Shown piece by piece: positions 1 to 6,300 of a DNA stretch of 12,052 nt (position 1 is the stretch's first letter; the number at the start of each line of letters is the position of its first letter). A program made the translations under genes and the position numbers. The stretch is from assembly GCA_011330645.1 (NCBI GenBank), contig DRQB01000039.1, forward strand, positions 1 through 12,052. Direction: 5' to 3'. The notes under the pieces are model-generated. The model had not been told where the DNA came from and searched no databases. It saw only the letters and a program-made list of their open reading frames with translations. Source of the DNA: Campylobacterota bacterium (lineage in GTDB: Bacteria; Campylobacterota; Campylobacteria; Campylobacterales; Sulfurovaceae).

Positions 1-10
1 ACAAATGGTG

Positions 11-40
11 TGATTTTTTATAAAAAAGCGTAAAAAATCA
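11..40. repeat. Perfect 10-bp inverted repeat upstream of the tRNA promoter
   Basis: TGATTTTTTA (11-20) and TAAAAAATCA (31-40) are exact reverse complements separated by 10 bp, with arm centres 20 bp (about two helical turns) apart. The right arm directly abuts the -35 box at 41. It is all A/T-rich, so as RNA it would be a weak hairpin. It could be a protein-binding site, an AT-rich UP-element for the tRNA promoter, or the tail of an upstream gene's terminator. The sequence alone does not decide. Confidence 0.5.
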
Positions 41-69
41 TTGACTTTAAAGCTCTTTTTACCTATAAT
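41..69 (+). promoter_or_regulatory. Sigma-70-type promoter of the tRNA-Asn pair
   Basis: TTGACT (41-46), a 17-bp spacer and TATAAT (64-69) give a near-consensus housekeeping promoter. Transcription would start at about 76-78, roughly 14 nt before the first mature tRNA base. The A/T-rich stretch just upstream would suit an UP element. This promoter probably drives both tRNA genes as one precursor. Confidence 0.82.
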
Positions 70-90
70 CCCATTCACAAATTTAAATGT

Positions 91-165
91 TCCGGCATAG
101 CTCAGCGGTAGAGTAGATGACTGTTAATCATTTGGTCCGAGGTTCGAATCCTCGTGCCGGAGCCA
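91..165 (+). tRNA. tRNA-Asn (anticodon GTT), copy 1
   Basis: A complete 75-nt tRNA with encoded CCA. The acceptor stem TCCGGCA (91-97) pairs with TGCCGGA (155-161), followed by discriminator G162 and CCA (163-165). The anticodon loop CTGTTAA places GTT at 123-125, closed by the GATGA/TCATT stem. The T loop is the usual GGTTCGAATCC. It decodes asparagine codons AAC and AAT. The sequence resembles Campylobacterota tRNA-Asn. It is identical over its whole length to the copy 32 nt downstream. Confidence 0.97.
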
Positions 166-197
166 CATTGTATTTGTAACCTTTCTTTTTTAATTGT

Positions 198-272
198 TCC
201 GGCATAGCTCAGCGGTAGAGTAGATGACTGTTAATCATTTGGTCCGAGGTTCGAATCCTCGTGCCGGAGCCA
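198..272 (+). tRNA. tRNA-Asn (anticodon GTT), copy 2
   Basis: An exact 75-nt duplicate of the gene at 91-165, with the same acceptor stem, GTT anticodon (230-232) and encoded CCA (270-272). The 32-nt spacer is T-rich and shows no separate promoter, so both are probably cut from one transcript. The flanks outside the genes differ except for a few bases, so the duplication is confined to the tRNA unit. No hairpin terminator is obvious after the second copy. Confidence 0.97.
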
Positions 273-353
273 CAATTCAATATATTTTCAACTAACATTT
301 TATTAACACATATTATTTTATAATTGTCAATCCTATTTTCTACAACATAGATG

Positions 354-391
354 TATAATTTGACATTTTTTTGACATTTTTTTTGTATAAT
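354..391 (+). promoter_or_regulatory. Promoter of the riboswitch leader
   Basis: TATAAT at 386-391 is preceded by a T-run and TTTG, a style common in Campylobacterota housekeeping promoters, which rely on the -10 box and upstream T-tracts. Transcription would start at about 398-400, just before the aptamer. Another TATAAT lies at 354-359. Two TTGACA hexamers (360-365 and 371-376) are at wrong distances (20 and 9 bp) for a classical -35. The rest of the 273-350 stretch is A/T-rich with nothing recognisable. Confidence 0.65.
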
Positions 392-401
392 AGATTGAAA
401 A

Positions 402-475
402 TAAATAAAGCTAAACCTACCGTGAGGTAGGGACAGAAAGTCATGGGTCTTACTAAGATTGCCAGATTGCTAAGA
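402..475 (+). ncRNA. Cyclic-di-GMP-I (GEMM-I) type riboswitch aptamer
   Basis: The RNA follows the GEMM-I layout position by position. AAACC (413-417) is followed by a 4-bp stem with a GNRA loop GTGA (422-425), closed by GGTAGG, then GACAGAAAGTC (432-442) in place of the classic GACGCAAAGCC, then GGTCT and a short P3 (TCTT/AAGA, 448-458). The 3' strand GCCAGATTGCT (461-471) completes it. Aligned by eye to the Vibrio Vc2 aptamer, the ligand-contacting positions are kept: G20 = G410, A47 = A437, C92 = C470. Where the sequence departs, pairs covary: G21-C46 becomes C411-G436, C22-G45 becomes T412-A435, C51-G88 becomes T441-A466, and G19-C93 becomes A409-T471. P1 is weak. The retained G20 favours c-di-GMP over cGAMP. 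It precedes an exported-protein operon, a typical setting for this class. Confidence 0.8.
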
Positions 476-563
476 TACTTCTCTCTTTCTGTTTCCATTA
501 GATATAAATTTATTTACATTAAAAAATATGGTATACTAAGACCAACAGGAACAAGGGGTATCT
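430..563 (+). promoter_or_regulatory. Putative riboswitch expression platform with RBS-masking helix
   Basis: Two alternative helices are visible. First, 430-440 (GGGACAGAAAG) can pair with 485-495 (CTTTCTGTTTC), 11 bp including two G-U pairs, burying A437 and the aptamer core. This excludes the folded aptamer. Second, 473-482 (AGATACTTCT) can pair with 554-563 (AGGGGTATCT), 10 bp with two G-U pairs, masking the AAGGGG ribosome-binding site of the next gene. No hairpin with a U-tract is present, so control of translation is more likely than termination. The sign of regulation cannot be read from sequence. Confidence 0.5.
529..537 (+). promoter_or_regulatory. Possible internal extended -10 promoter below the riboswitch
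   Basis: TGGTATACT (529-537) fits an extended -10 element (TGn plus TATACT). The upstream TTTACA at 513-518 is only 13 bp away, too close for a standard -35. A start near 544 would give an mRNA lacking the aptamer and the RBS-masking strand, so expression from it would escape the riboswitch. This is weak evidence in A/T-rich DNA. Confidence 0.3.
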
Positions 564-570
564 AAACAGT

Positions 571-1500
571 ATGAAAATATGTCTAAAAATATTTGTTTTT
601 TTTGTAATGTTATGTACACTCTCTTTTTCAAAAGGTGTCTCTGCCGGTACTCCCATAGTCAATGTGGCTCAACTCAAATATAAAATAAATGGTTCAGACT
701 TTAATTCAACCAGTAATACATTGGTTGACCTGGTAGACCAAATCGTTGATTTTGACATTCTCTGTCAAGACACGTCCAATGTGATTGTAGAGAATGGACA
801 AACTGCAGTGGCACTTACCTTTCAGTTAAGCAATGTAGGAAATGGTACAGATAAATTTACTTTACTTCCTGAGACCAATGCAACATCAGATTTCTCTGTG
901 AGTAATCCTCGTCTTTATATTGATAGCAACGGAAATGGTGTATTTGATATCTCTGTAGATCAGCAAGTTAATGATGTGAATCTCAGTGAAGATGTTAAAG
1001 CGACTTTGTTTTTCGTTAGTGATATGCCAACGGCAACATTTCCTTCTGGTAGTCTCTCTGCCAATGGTATGCGTATAACATCAGATCTTGCAAGTGGATT
1101 AAATTATGGTGAATCAAAAAATATAGGTTCCTATTTTGTAGTCAATGGTATCGTGTCAGGTTCAGATAAAGCACTCTGTCAGTATGAGATGCGTTCTTTG
1201 GAATTGGTATTGGCTAAAAGTGCAACACTCTCAAGTGACAAACTCTTTACAGGTACTATTATCCATTATAAAATCAAAGTAAGTGCACTGGGAGTAGGGA
1301 CAATCAATAATGTTGTTGTGCACGATACAATCCCTATAGGAACAAGTTATGTTCCCAACTCACTGCAACTTGATGGAACAAATTTAAGTGATAGTACACA
1401 CCTCACTGGTACAACAATTTCGGTACCTATAGGAGATATCGTTCAAAGCAACAGTGTCCAACCTACGCATTTTGTTACATTTGATGTCAAAGTGGATTAA
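571..1500 (+). CDS. Exported DUF11-type repeat protein, 309 aa
   Basis: First gene behind the riboswitch. The start is supported by AAGGGG (553-558), 12 nt upstream. Residues 1-25 form a signal peptide ending near GVSA, so the product is exported. Residues 27-195 are an all-beta region whose pattern (xVNxAxLxY at the start, DSNGNGVFD at 118-126, then a hydrophobic strand pair) is paralogous to the N-terminal part of the 359-aa protein at 2263. The DSNGNGVFD stretch looks like a calcium-binding loop. Residues 208-309 are a DUF11 (conserved repeat, TIGR01451-like) Ig-type domain with the usual features LxKSATLSSDKxFTGxIxHYKIxV and HDTIPxGTSYVPNS. The mature chain has two cysteines (65, 203). 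Unlike three later proteins in the series it lacks NPKRIPGA and the IQ terminus. Probable role: extracellular or periplasmic component of the surface assembly; molecular function unknown. Confidence 0.88.
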   Translation: MKICLKIFVFFVMLCTLSFSKGVSAGTPIVNVAQLKYKINGSDFNSTSNTLVDLVDQIVDFDILCQDTSNVIVENGQTAVALTFQLSNVGNGTDKFTLLPETNATSDFSVSNPRLYIDSNGNGVFDISVDQQVNDVNLSEDVKATLFFVSDMPTATFPSGSLSANGMRITSDLASGLNYGESKNIGSYFVVNGIVSGSDKALCQYEMRSLELVLAKSATLSSDKLFTGTIIHYKIKVSALGVGTINNVVVHDTIPIGTSYVPNSLQLDGTNLSDSTHLTGTTISVPIGDIVQSNSVQPTHFVTFDVKVD

Positions 1501-1503
1501 TCC

Positions 1504-1545
1504 TTAGACAAACTCAGTAACCATTGGGGTATTGAGTTTGTCTAA
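1504..1545. repeat. Long intercistronic hairpin without U-tract
   Basis: TTAGACAAACTCA (1504-1516) and TGAGTTTGTCTAA (1533-1545) are perfect 13-bp inverted arms. Pairing can continue inward (G-U, T-A, A-T, then CC/GG) to an ATTG loop. The following bases are GACAAAAATT, not a T-run, and the other strand has none either, so an intrinsic terminator is unlikely. A stability or processing element that tunes expression between the first two genes, or a decayed REP-like palindrome, fits better. Confidence 0.7.
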
Positions 1546-1573
1546 GACAAAAATTATAGAGTAAAGGAAAAAT

Positions 1574-2032
1574 ATGAAAAAATTATTAATATCTTTGAGT
1601 TTAGCAATGTCTGTTATGGCTATAGCTGCGCAAGCGGAAGTGACCATCACTTCACAGTCCTATCAAAAAGTGATAAAGAAAAAGAAAGCGAAATGGGTGA
1701 AGGCAACAAAAGTTGTACCAGGATCTGTCATACTTTATATGAATACATTGAAAAATAAAGGTACACAAGTAGCTCAAAAACTTACTGTAGTGAATGCCAT
1801 TCCTGAACATATGCAGTATGTTAAAGGCACAGCAAAATGTAAGACTGCCTGCAAGGTGACGTATTCTGTAGATGGTGGTAAAACATTTAATAAACCTAAA
1901 AAACTTTTTGTTGGGAAAGGTAAAAAAAGACATCAAGCAAAAGCAAGTGAGTACACAACGATTATGTGGGTAGTCAATACGCTTAAAGGTGGTAAGAAAA
2001 CATCTGTGCAATACAAGGCTAGATTGAAATAA
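1574..2032 (+). CDS. Small, very basic exported DUF11-like protein, 152 aa
   Basis: An AAAGGA site just upstream supports the start. Residues 1-21 are a classic signal peptide cleaved after AQA. The mature part is essentially one DUF11-like Ig domain (about 47-152): VPGSVILYMNTLKNKG, a VxNAIPEHMxYVKGTAKC stretch, SVDGGKTF, and a closing VQYKARL strand. Cys89 and Cys93 could form a disulfide. The mature chain holds about 28 lysines against only about four acidic residues, a net charge near +26. A KVIKKKKAKW stretch lies at 32-41. Its position between two other DUF11-type genes suggests it is a minor subunit or adaptor binding acidic partners, peptidoglycan, LPS or DNA. The domain assignment is by pattern; the function is not known. 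Confidence 0.85.
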   Translation: MKKLLISLSLAMSVMAIAAQAEVTITSQSYQKVIKKKKAKWVKATKVVPGSVILYMNTLKNKGTQVAQKLTVVNAIPEHMQYVKGTAKCKTACKVTYSVDGGKTFNKPKKLFVGKGKKRHQAKASEYTTIMWVVNTLKGGKKTSVQYKARLK

Positions 2033-2049
2033 AAGTAGAGTAGAGGACT

Positions 2050-2085
2050 CTTGAGGCAAGCATTTGATGGAATGTTTACTTCAAG
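2050..2085. repeat. Imperfect hairpin after the basic protein gene
   Basis: CTTGAGGCAAGCATT (2050-2064) can pair with AATGTTTACTTCAAG (2071-2085): 12 Watson-Crick pairs, two G-U and one C-A mismatch, loop TGATGG. No T-run follows. It lies just before the larger palindrome at 2119-2220 and may belong to the same structured spacer. Confidence 0.5.
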
Positions 2086-2118
2086 GGTTAAGCTCTGAGG
2101 TAGAGGTGCTAATCTTCC

Positions 2119-2220
2119 CTTCGACAAGTTGAGTACTACGGGAGTCAGACCCGCAAACGATTCATGGCTTTGCCACAAATCATTTGAGGTCAGGCCCCTT
2201 AAGTACTCAGCTTGTCGAAG
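2119..2220. repeat. REP/MITE-like nested palindrome, about 102 bp
   Basis: The outer arms, CTTCGACAAGTTGAGTACT (2119-2137) and AGTACTCAGCTTGTCGAAG (2202-2220), match over 19 bp with one G-U. Inside, GACC (2148-2151) pairs with GGTC (2188-2191), and a hairpin pairs 2154-2168 (CAAACGATTCATGGC) with 2172-2186 (GCCACAAATCATTTG) at 12 of 15 positions around a TTT loop. The whole unit folds into one long stem. CTTCGACAAG-type ends are familiar from dispersed palindromic repeats in many bacterial genomes. It encodes nothing. It splits an otherwise tight gene series and probably inserted there; in mRNA it may alter stability between genes. Confidence 0.7.
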
Positions 2221-2262
2221 ACAGACATGGCAAGGAAAAATCATGAAACAAAGGAGTTTATC

Positions 2263-3342
2263 ATGAAAAAGATATTGGTAATAGCATCAACGATGTTATT
2301 TGGATTTATAGGGGCACATGCAGCAGGTACTGCAGCAGGTACTTCAGTAACAAACAGCGCAACACTTAATTATACTGTAGGTACAGTAGCTCAAACAGCG
2401 ATTGTATCAAATACAGATACATTTGTTGTCGATAATAAAATTGACTTAACAGTAGTGCATCAAGATGCAGCGATTGTAGAAGTTACACCTGGTGCAACAG
2501 CACAAGTATTAACCTATACTGTAACAAACACAGGTAATAAAGTACAAGATTATTCTTTAACACAAACAGCGAATGATGGTAACCCATTTGGTGCAACGGA
2601 TAACTTTGATGCAACAGGGGTAAGTATTTTCGTAGATTCAAATGGAAATGGTGTGTATGACGCAGGTACAGATACAGCAACATTTATTGATGAATTAGCA
2701 CCTGATGCAGCTGTAAAAGTATTTATCGTTGCAGATATACCAAGTGGACAAGCTGATGGTGATGTGGCAGAATACACTTTGACAGCACAAGTGGCTCAAG
2801 GTGGTACTGCATCTACACAAGGTGCAGATATATTGACTGATGATTCAGGAACAGCAGATACAGCAGCGGGTGAAGAAATAGTCTTTGCTGATGGTGATGG
2901 TGCAGGTGCAACTGAAGGTGCAAATGATGGTAAACATGCAGATAATAATGCTTTCAAAGTGGTTACGGCAACACTTACGTCAGTAAAAAGTTCTTGTGTT
3001 GTAAGTGATCCTGTGAATGCAGGAACCAATCCTAAACGTATTCCTGGTGCAGTCGTGCGTTACAGTATTGAAGTGGCCAATAGTGGTACAGCAGATGCAA
3101 CATCAGTGAGTATTTCAGATACACTTGCCGCAGAGTTTGGTACTTCAGCAGCAGGATTAGAAGTAAGAACAGCTGCATGTGCTGGTATTGATGCTGGTAC
3201 AAATGCATGTGCTGCTAAAACAGGAACAGTTGAACCTGTTGGTGGAACTACTGGTGCAGGTACAAGCAGTGTAACGCTAGACTATGCAACAGTAGCAGCC
3301 GGTACCACAGAATGTGGTTACATTGATGTAACTATCCAATAG
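2263..3342 (+). CDS. Acidic exported DUF11-type protein with shared C-terminal docking domain, 359 aa
   Basis: The start is placed at 2263 because AAAGGAG precedes it and a textbook signal peptide follows (MKKILVIAS... cleaved after AHA, residue 20). A longer in-frame TTG opening at 2212 lies inside the palindrome and is rejected. Residues 27-180 resemble the 309-aa protein: VTNSATLNYTVG, a central DUF11-like strand set, and a calcium-type loop DSNGNGVYD (125-133). Residues 181-230 are a low-complexity Asp/Gly/Ala linker. Residues 241-359 are a DUF11-variant domain shared with the 466- and 640-aa proteins: KSSC, NPKRIPGA (256-263), four cysteines (245, 306, 316, 351) and terminus GYIDVTIQ. 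The mature protein is strongly acidic (about 41 Asp/Glu against 11 Lys/Arg). Only 11 nt separate it from the giant barrel gene. It is a probable major surface subunit; this role is inferred. Confidence 0.88.
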   Translation: MKKILVIASTMLFGFIGAHAAGTAAGTSVTNSATLNYTVGTVAQTAIVSNTDTFVVDNKIDLTVVHQDAAIVEVTPGATAQVLTYTVTNTGNKVQDYSLTQTANDGNPFGATDNFDATGVSIFVDSNGNGVYDAGTDTATFIDELAPDAAVKVFIVADIPSGQADGDVAEYTLTAQVAQGGTASTQGADILTDDSGTADTAAGEEIVFADGDGAGATEGANDGKHADNNAFKVVTATLTSVKSSCVVSDPVNAGTNPKRIPGAVVRYSIEVANSGTADATSVSISDTLAAEFGTSAAGLEVRTAACAGIDAGTNACAAKTGTVEPVGGTTGAGTSSVTLDYATVAAGTTECGYIDVTIQ

Positions 3343-3353
3343 TGAAATAATGT

Positions 3354-6300
3354 ATGCAAAATAGTTACTCAAAATTCTCACTTCTTCTGTCGACTTTCAA
3401 AGTCAGTACAGGAGAAGTGTGCCAATTTTTGGGTACATTTGCCTCAAATATTGATAGCAAAAAGATTGCTATGAGTATTCGAGGTATTTTTACCGTGGTA
3501 CTTTTTTCCTCTTTCACCTCTGCAAGCAATATCGGTGATGTCATTTCAAATACGGCAAGTGCTACATTCACCCTAAATGGTATTGATAAAAATATTATTT
3601 CCAATGAGGTAAATCGTACGGTTGAAGGTACGGATGCCACTATAGAGTTTTTACGTGCAGATACAGCAGGGGAGCAAACCCATATTTTGGGGCAAAGTGC
3701 TTACCTTGGTACGGATGGACTTTTTCATGCCCTTTCTCAACCAACACTACCAGATGGCACAGTACTTTCAACGGTGTCCGCTATCGGTATGACCGATACT
3801 GGTATTTATAATATAGATGATTTATCATTGATTAAAGTGACGGATGCAGATCAAAATAGAGATAATGCTGTGCGTGATGTGATTGTGGTAACGGTGACAT
3901 CTCCTTCAGGAGATAAAGAAACACTTAGATTAGTAGAAACCACAGTAAACAGTGGTATATTTACGGGATACATTGTATTAACAAGTGCAACAAGTACACG
4001 AGGTGATGGTCGATTACATGTAGAAGCTGCAGAACATGTAGGGGCAGACTATGATGACCAAGGTGTGAGTACAAGAACAGATAGTGCTATTATTACACAA
4101 CAAAATAACTTGAATATTTGGATAGAAAAACAGGTCAACAAAAAGTTAGCTTCTATTGGGGAAGTGGTACTTTATACTTTAACTGTACATAATGATGAAA
4201 ATTTTATTGTACCAAATATGCAAGTGGATGATTATATGCCTCTTGGACTCAAGTTTAAAGAAGGTACAGCTAAGATTGGTAACAATAAGGTTGTACCAAC
4301 ATTTTCTGCAGACGGGAAACACCTGTATTTTAACATACCAAGTTTACCTGCTAAGGGACAAGTGAATATTACTTTTATTGCCCAAATTGGTGCAGGTGTC
4401 TTTAACCATAAGATTATAAATCAGGCAGTAGTCCATGAAGGAAGCTGTCAGTTGAATACTGCAAAAGTACTGAAAGTAAGTCAAAAATCCCATACCTTCA
4501 ATGCAAAAACCGTGTTGGAAAATAATACGTGTACATTTACATCAAATATAGCAGAAGCTTCTACTCAGATTAACGAGGAGTTGATGAGAAGCAAAGGGAT
4601 TATCATCGGGCAAATCTATGAATGTCCTTATGAAAACAATAGAAAAGGACATGGTGTTGCCAACGTAAGACTTTATATGGAAAATGGTACCTATGTAACA
4701 ACAGATAAAAATGGTAAATACCATATTGAAGGAGTGAACCCAGGTACACATGTCATGCAAGTGGATGTAGATATGCTTCCAGATGGCTATGAGATGGGAA
4801 ACAATGTAAAAAATGCGCGTCATGCAGGACGTGATTTTTCACAATTTGTCAATATGGGTAGAGGGGCATTAAAAAGAGTAGACTTTTGTTTGAACCGTAC
4901 CAGTAGGGTAAAAGACAATAATAATGCAGTCAAAGCACCAAGTAAAGTAGCGGATGTTTATGACTATAAAATACCTACATCTGTAGGAAAAATGCCTAAA
5001 TACAATGCTTCACATATACGTAATTTACAAGGACAAACAGCCATACTTTGGCCTCCTGAAAAGTATGTACCAAGTATTCCTAGTACACGTATTGCTATTG
5101 TCCATGATAAGGCTACCAAAGCCCAAGTATGGCTCAATGGTTTTAAAGTGAGCATGCTTAATTTTGAAGGCAGAAAAACAGATGGCAACAATACGACAGT
5201 TATCGATACCTATAAAGGGGTAGATTTATTGGCTCAAACCAATACAATTATGGTAAAAATCCTCAATAAACAAAAGCAGGTTATCCAAACACTTTCACGT
5301 ACTTTACATGTCTCAAATGCACCTGTTAAAATAGAGTATATAAAGAAAAATTCATTTGCCGTGGCTGATGGAAAACATTCACCTGTTATCGCGGTGAAAT
5401 TTATTGATTCGGATGGTTATCCTCTTCGTGCAGGGATTACAGGGACTTTTAGTATTGATGCGCCATATCAGTCACAAGTTGCCATTGACCAATTGCAAGA
5501 AAATCCATTGGGTGGTGCGAGTGTTGGAGAAAATCGATATACAATTGATTCTGATGGGATTGCCTATATTAAGTTGCAACCTACCACACAATCTGGTACA
5601 GCATCCCTTCATTTTAAAATACAAAACAGAGACGAAGTCATTCGTGCGTGGTTAAAACCGCAACTTCGTAAATGGATTATGGTTGGATTTGCTGAAGGGA
5701 CAGTGGGGTACAACACACTCAAAGGACATCAAGAATCTTTGGATGCTGTGGGAGCTAAAGATAAAGTAGTTCGTGAAGGAAGGGTTTCATTTTTTGCTAA
5801 GGGGCGCGTAAAAGGTGAATGGTTACTTACGATGGCGTATGATTCGGGTAAAGATACTAAAAATACAAAACTTTTTGATGAGATAGACCCAAATACCTAC
5901 TATACACTTTATAATGATGGTTCTGTACAAAATTACGAAGCAGCATCACGAAAAAAACTTTTCCTCAAAATAGAAAAAGAACGTTTTTCTGCCCTTTTAG
6001 GTGACTTTAGTACCAATATGACAGTCACTGAACTTGCCCAATATTCACGCCGTCTTACCGGAGTTAAAACAGAATATCATGGTGACAATGTGGAAGGTGT
6101 TGCTTTTGCTTCGCAAACGGATGAACTTTTTGTTAAAGATGAAATACGTGGAGATGGTACATCAGGCTTTTATCATTTAAAAAATCCATCTATTGTACCG
6201 AATTCAGAATCTATCAGTATTCAGGTAAGAGATAGATATAGAAATCAAGATATTATAGAAAAGAAAGTACTACAGCGTTTTAGAGATTATGAAATAGATT

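Noticed and set aside
91..272. Tandem identical tRNA genes as an integration (att) scar
   Set aside because: Both copies are complete with their own CCA, no integrase gene is present, and nothing mobile lies between; simple tRNA duplication explains it.
371..391. TTGACA at 371-376 as -35 for TATAAT at 386-391
   Set aside because: The spacer is only 9 bp. The earlier TTGACA (360-365) gives 20 bp. Neither is a standard fit, so only the -10 box is claimed.
402..475. cGAMP-type (GEMM-Ib) specificity of the riboswitch
   Set aside because: That subclass typically carries A at position 20; here the aligned base is G410, so c-di-GMP is the better guess, although ligand choice needs direct testing.
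1504..1560. Intrinsic terminator after the 309-aa gene
   Set aside because: The hairpin is strong, but no T-run follows on either strand and the next gene has only its own RBS and no visible promoter.
1652..2244. Reverse-strand open frames across the basic protein gene and spacer
   Set aside because: They overlap well-supported genes or the palindrome, have no RBS or signal, and their peptides look random; they are mirror frames of lysine-rich and repetitive coding DNA.
2212..2262. Upstream in-frame TTG start adding 17 residues to the 359-aa protein
   Set aside because: It lies within the right arm of the palindrome, lacks an RBS, and would bury the signal peptide. ATG 2263 has AAAGGAG and a normal signal sequence.
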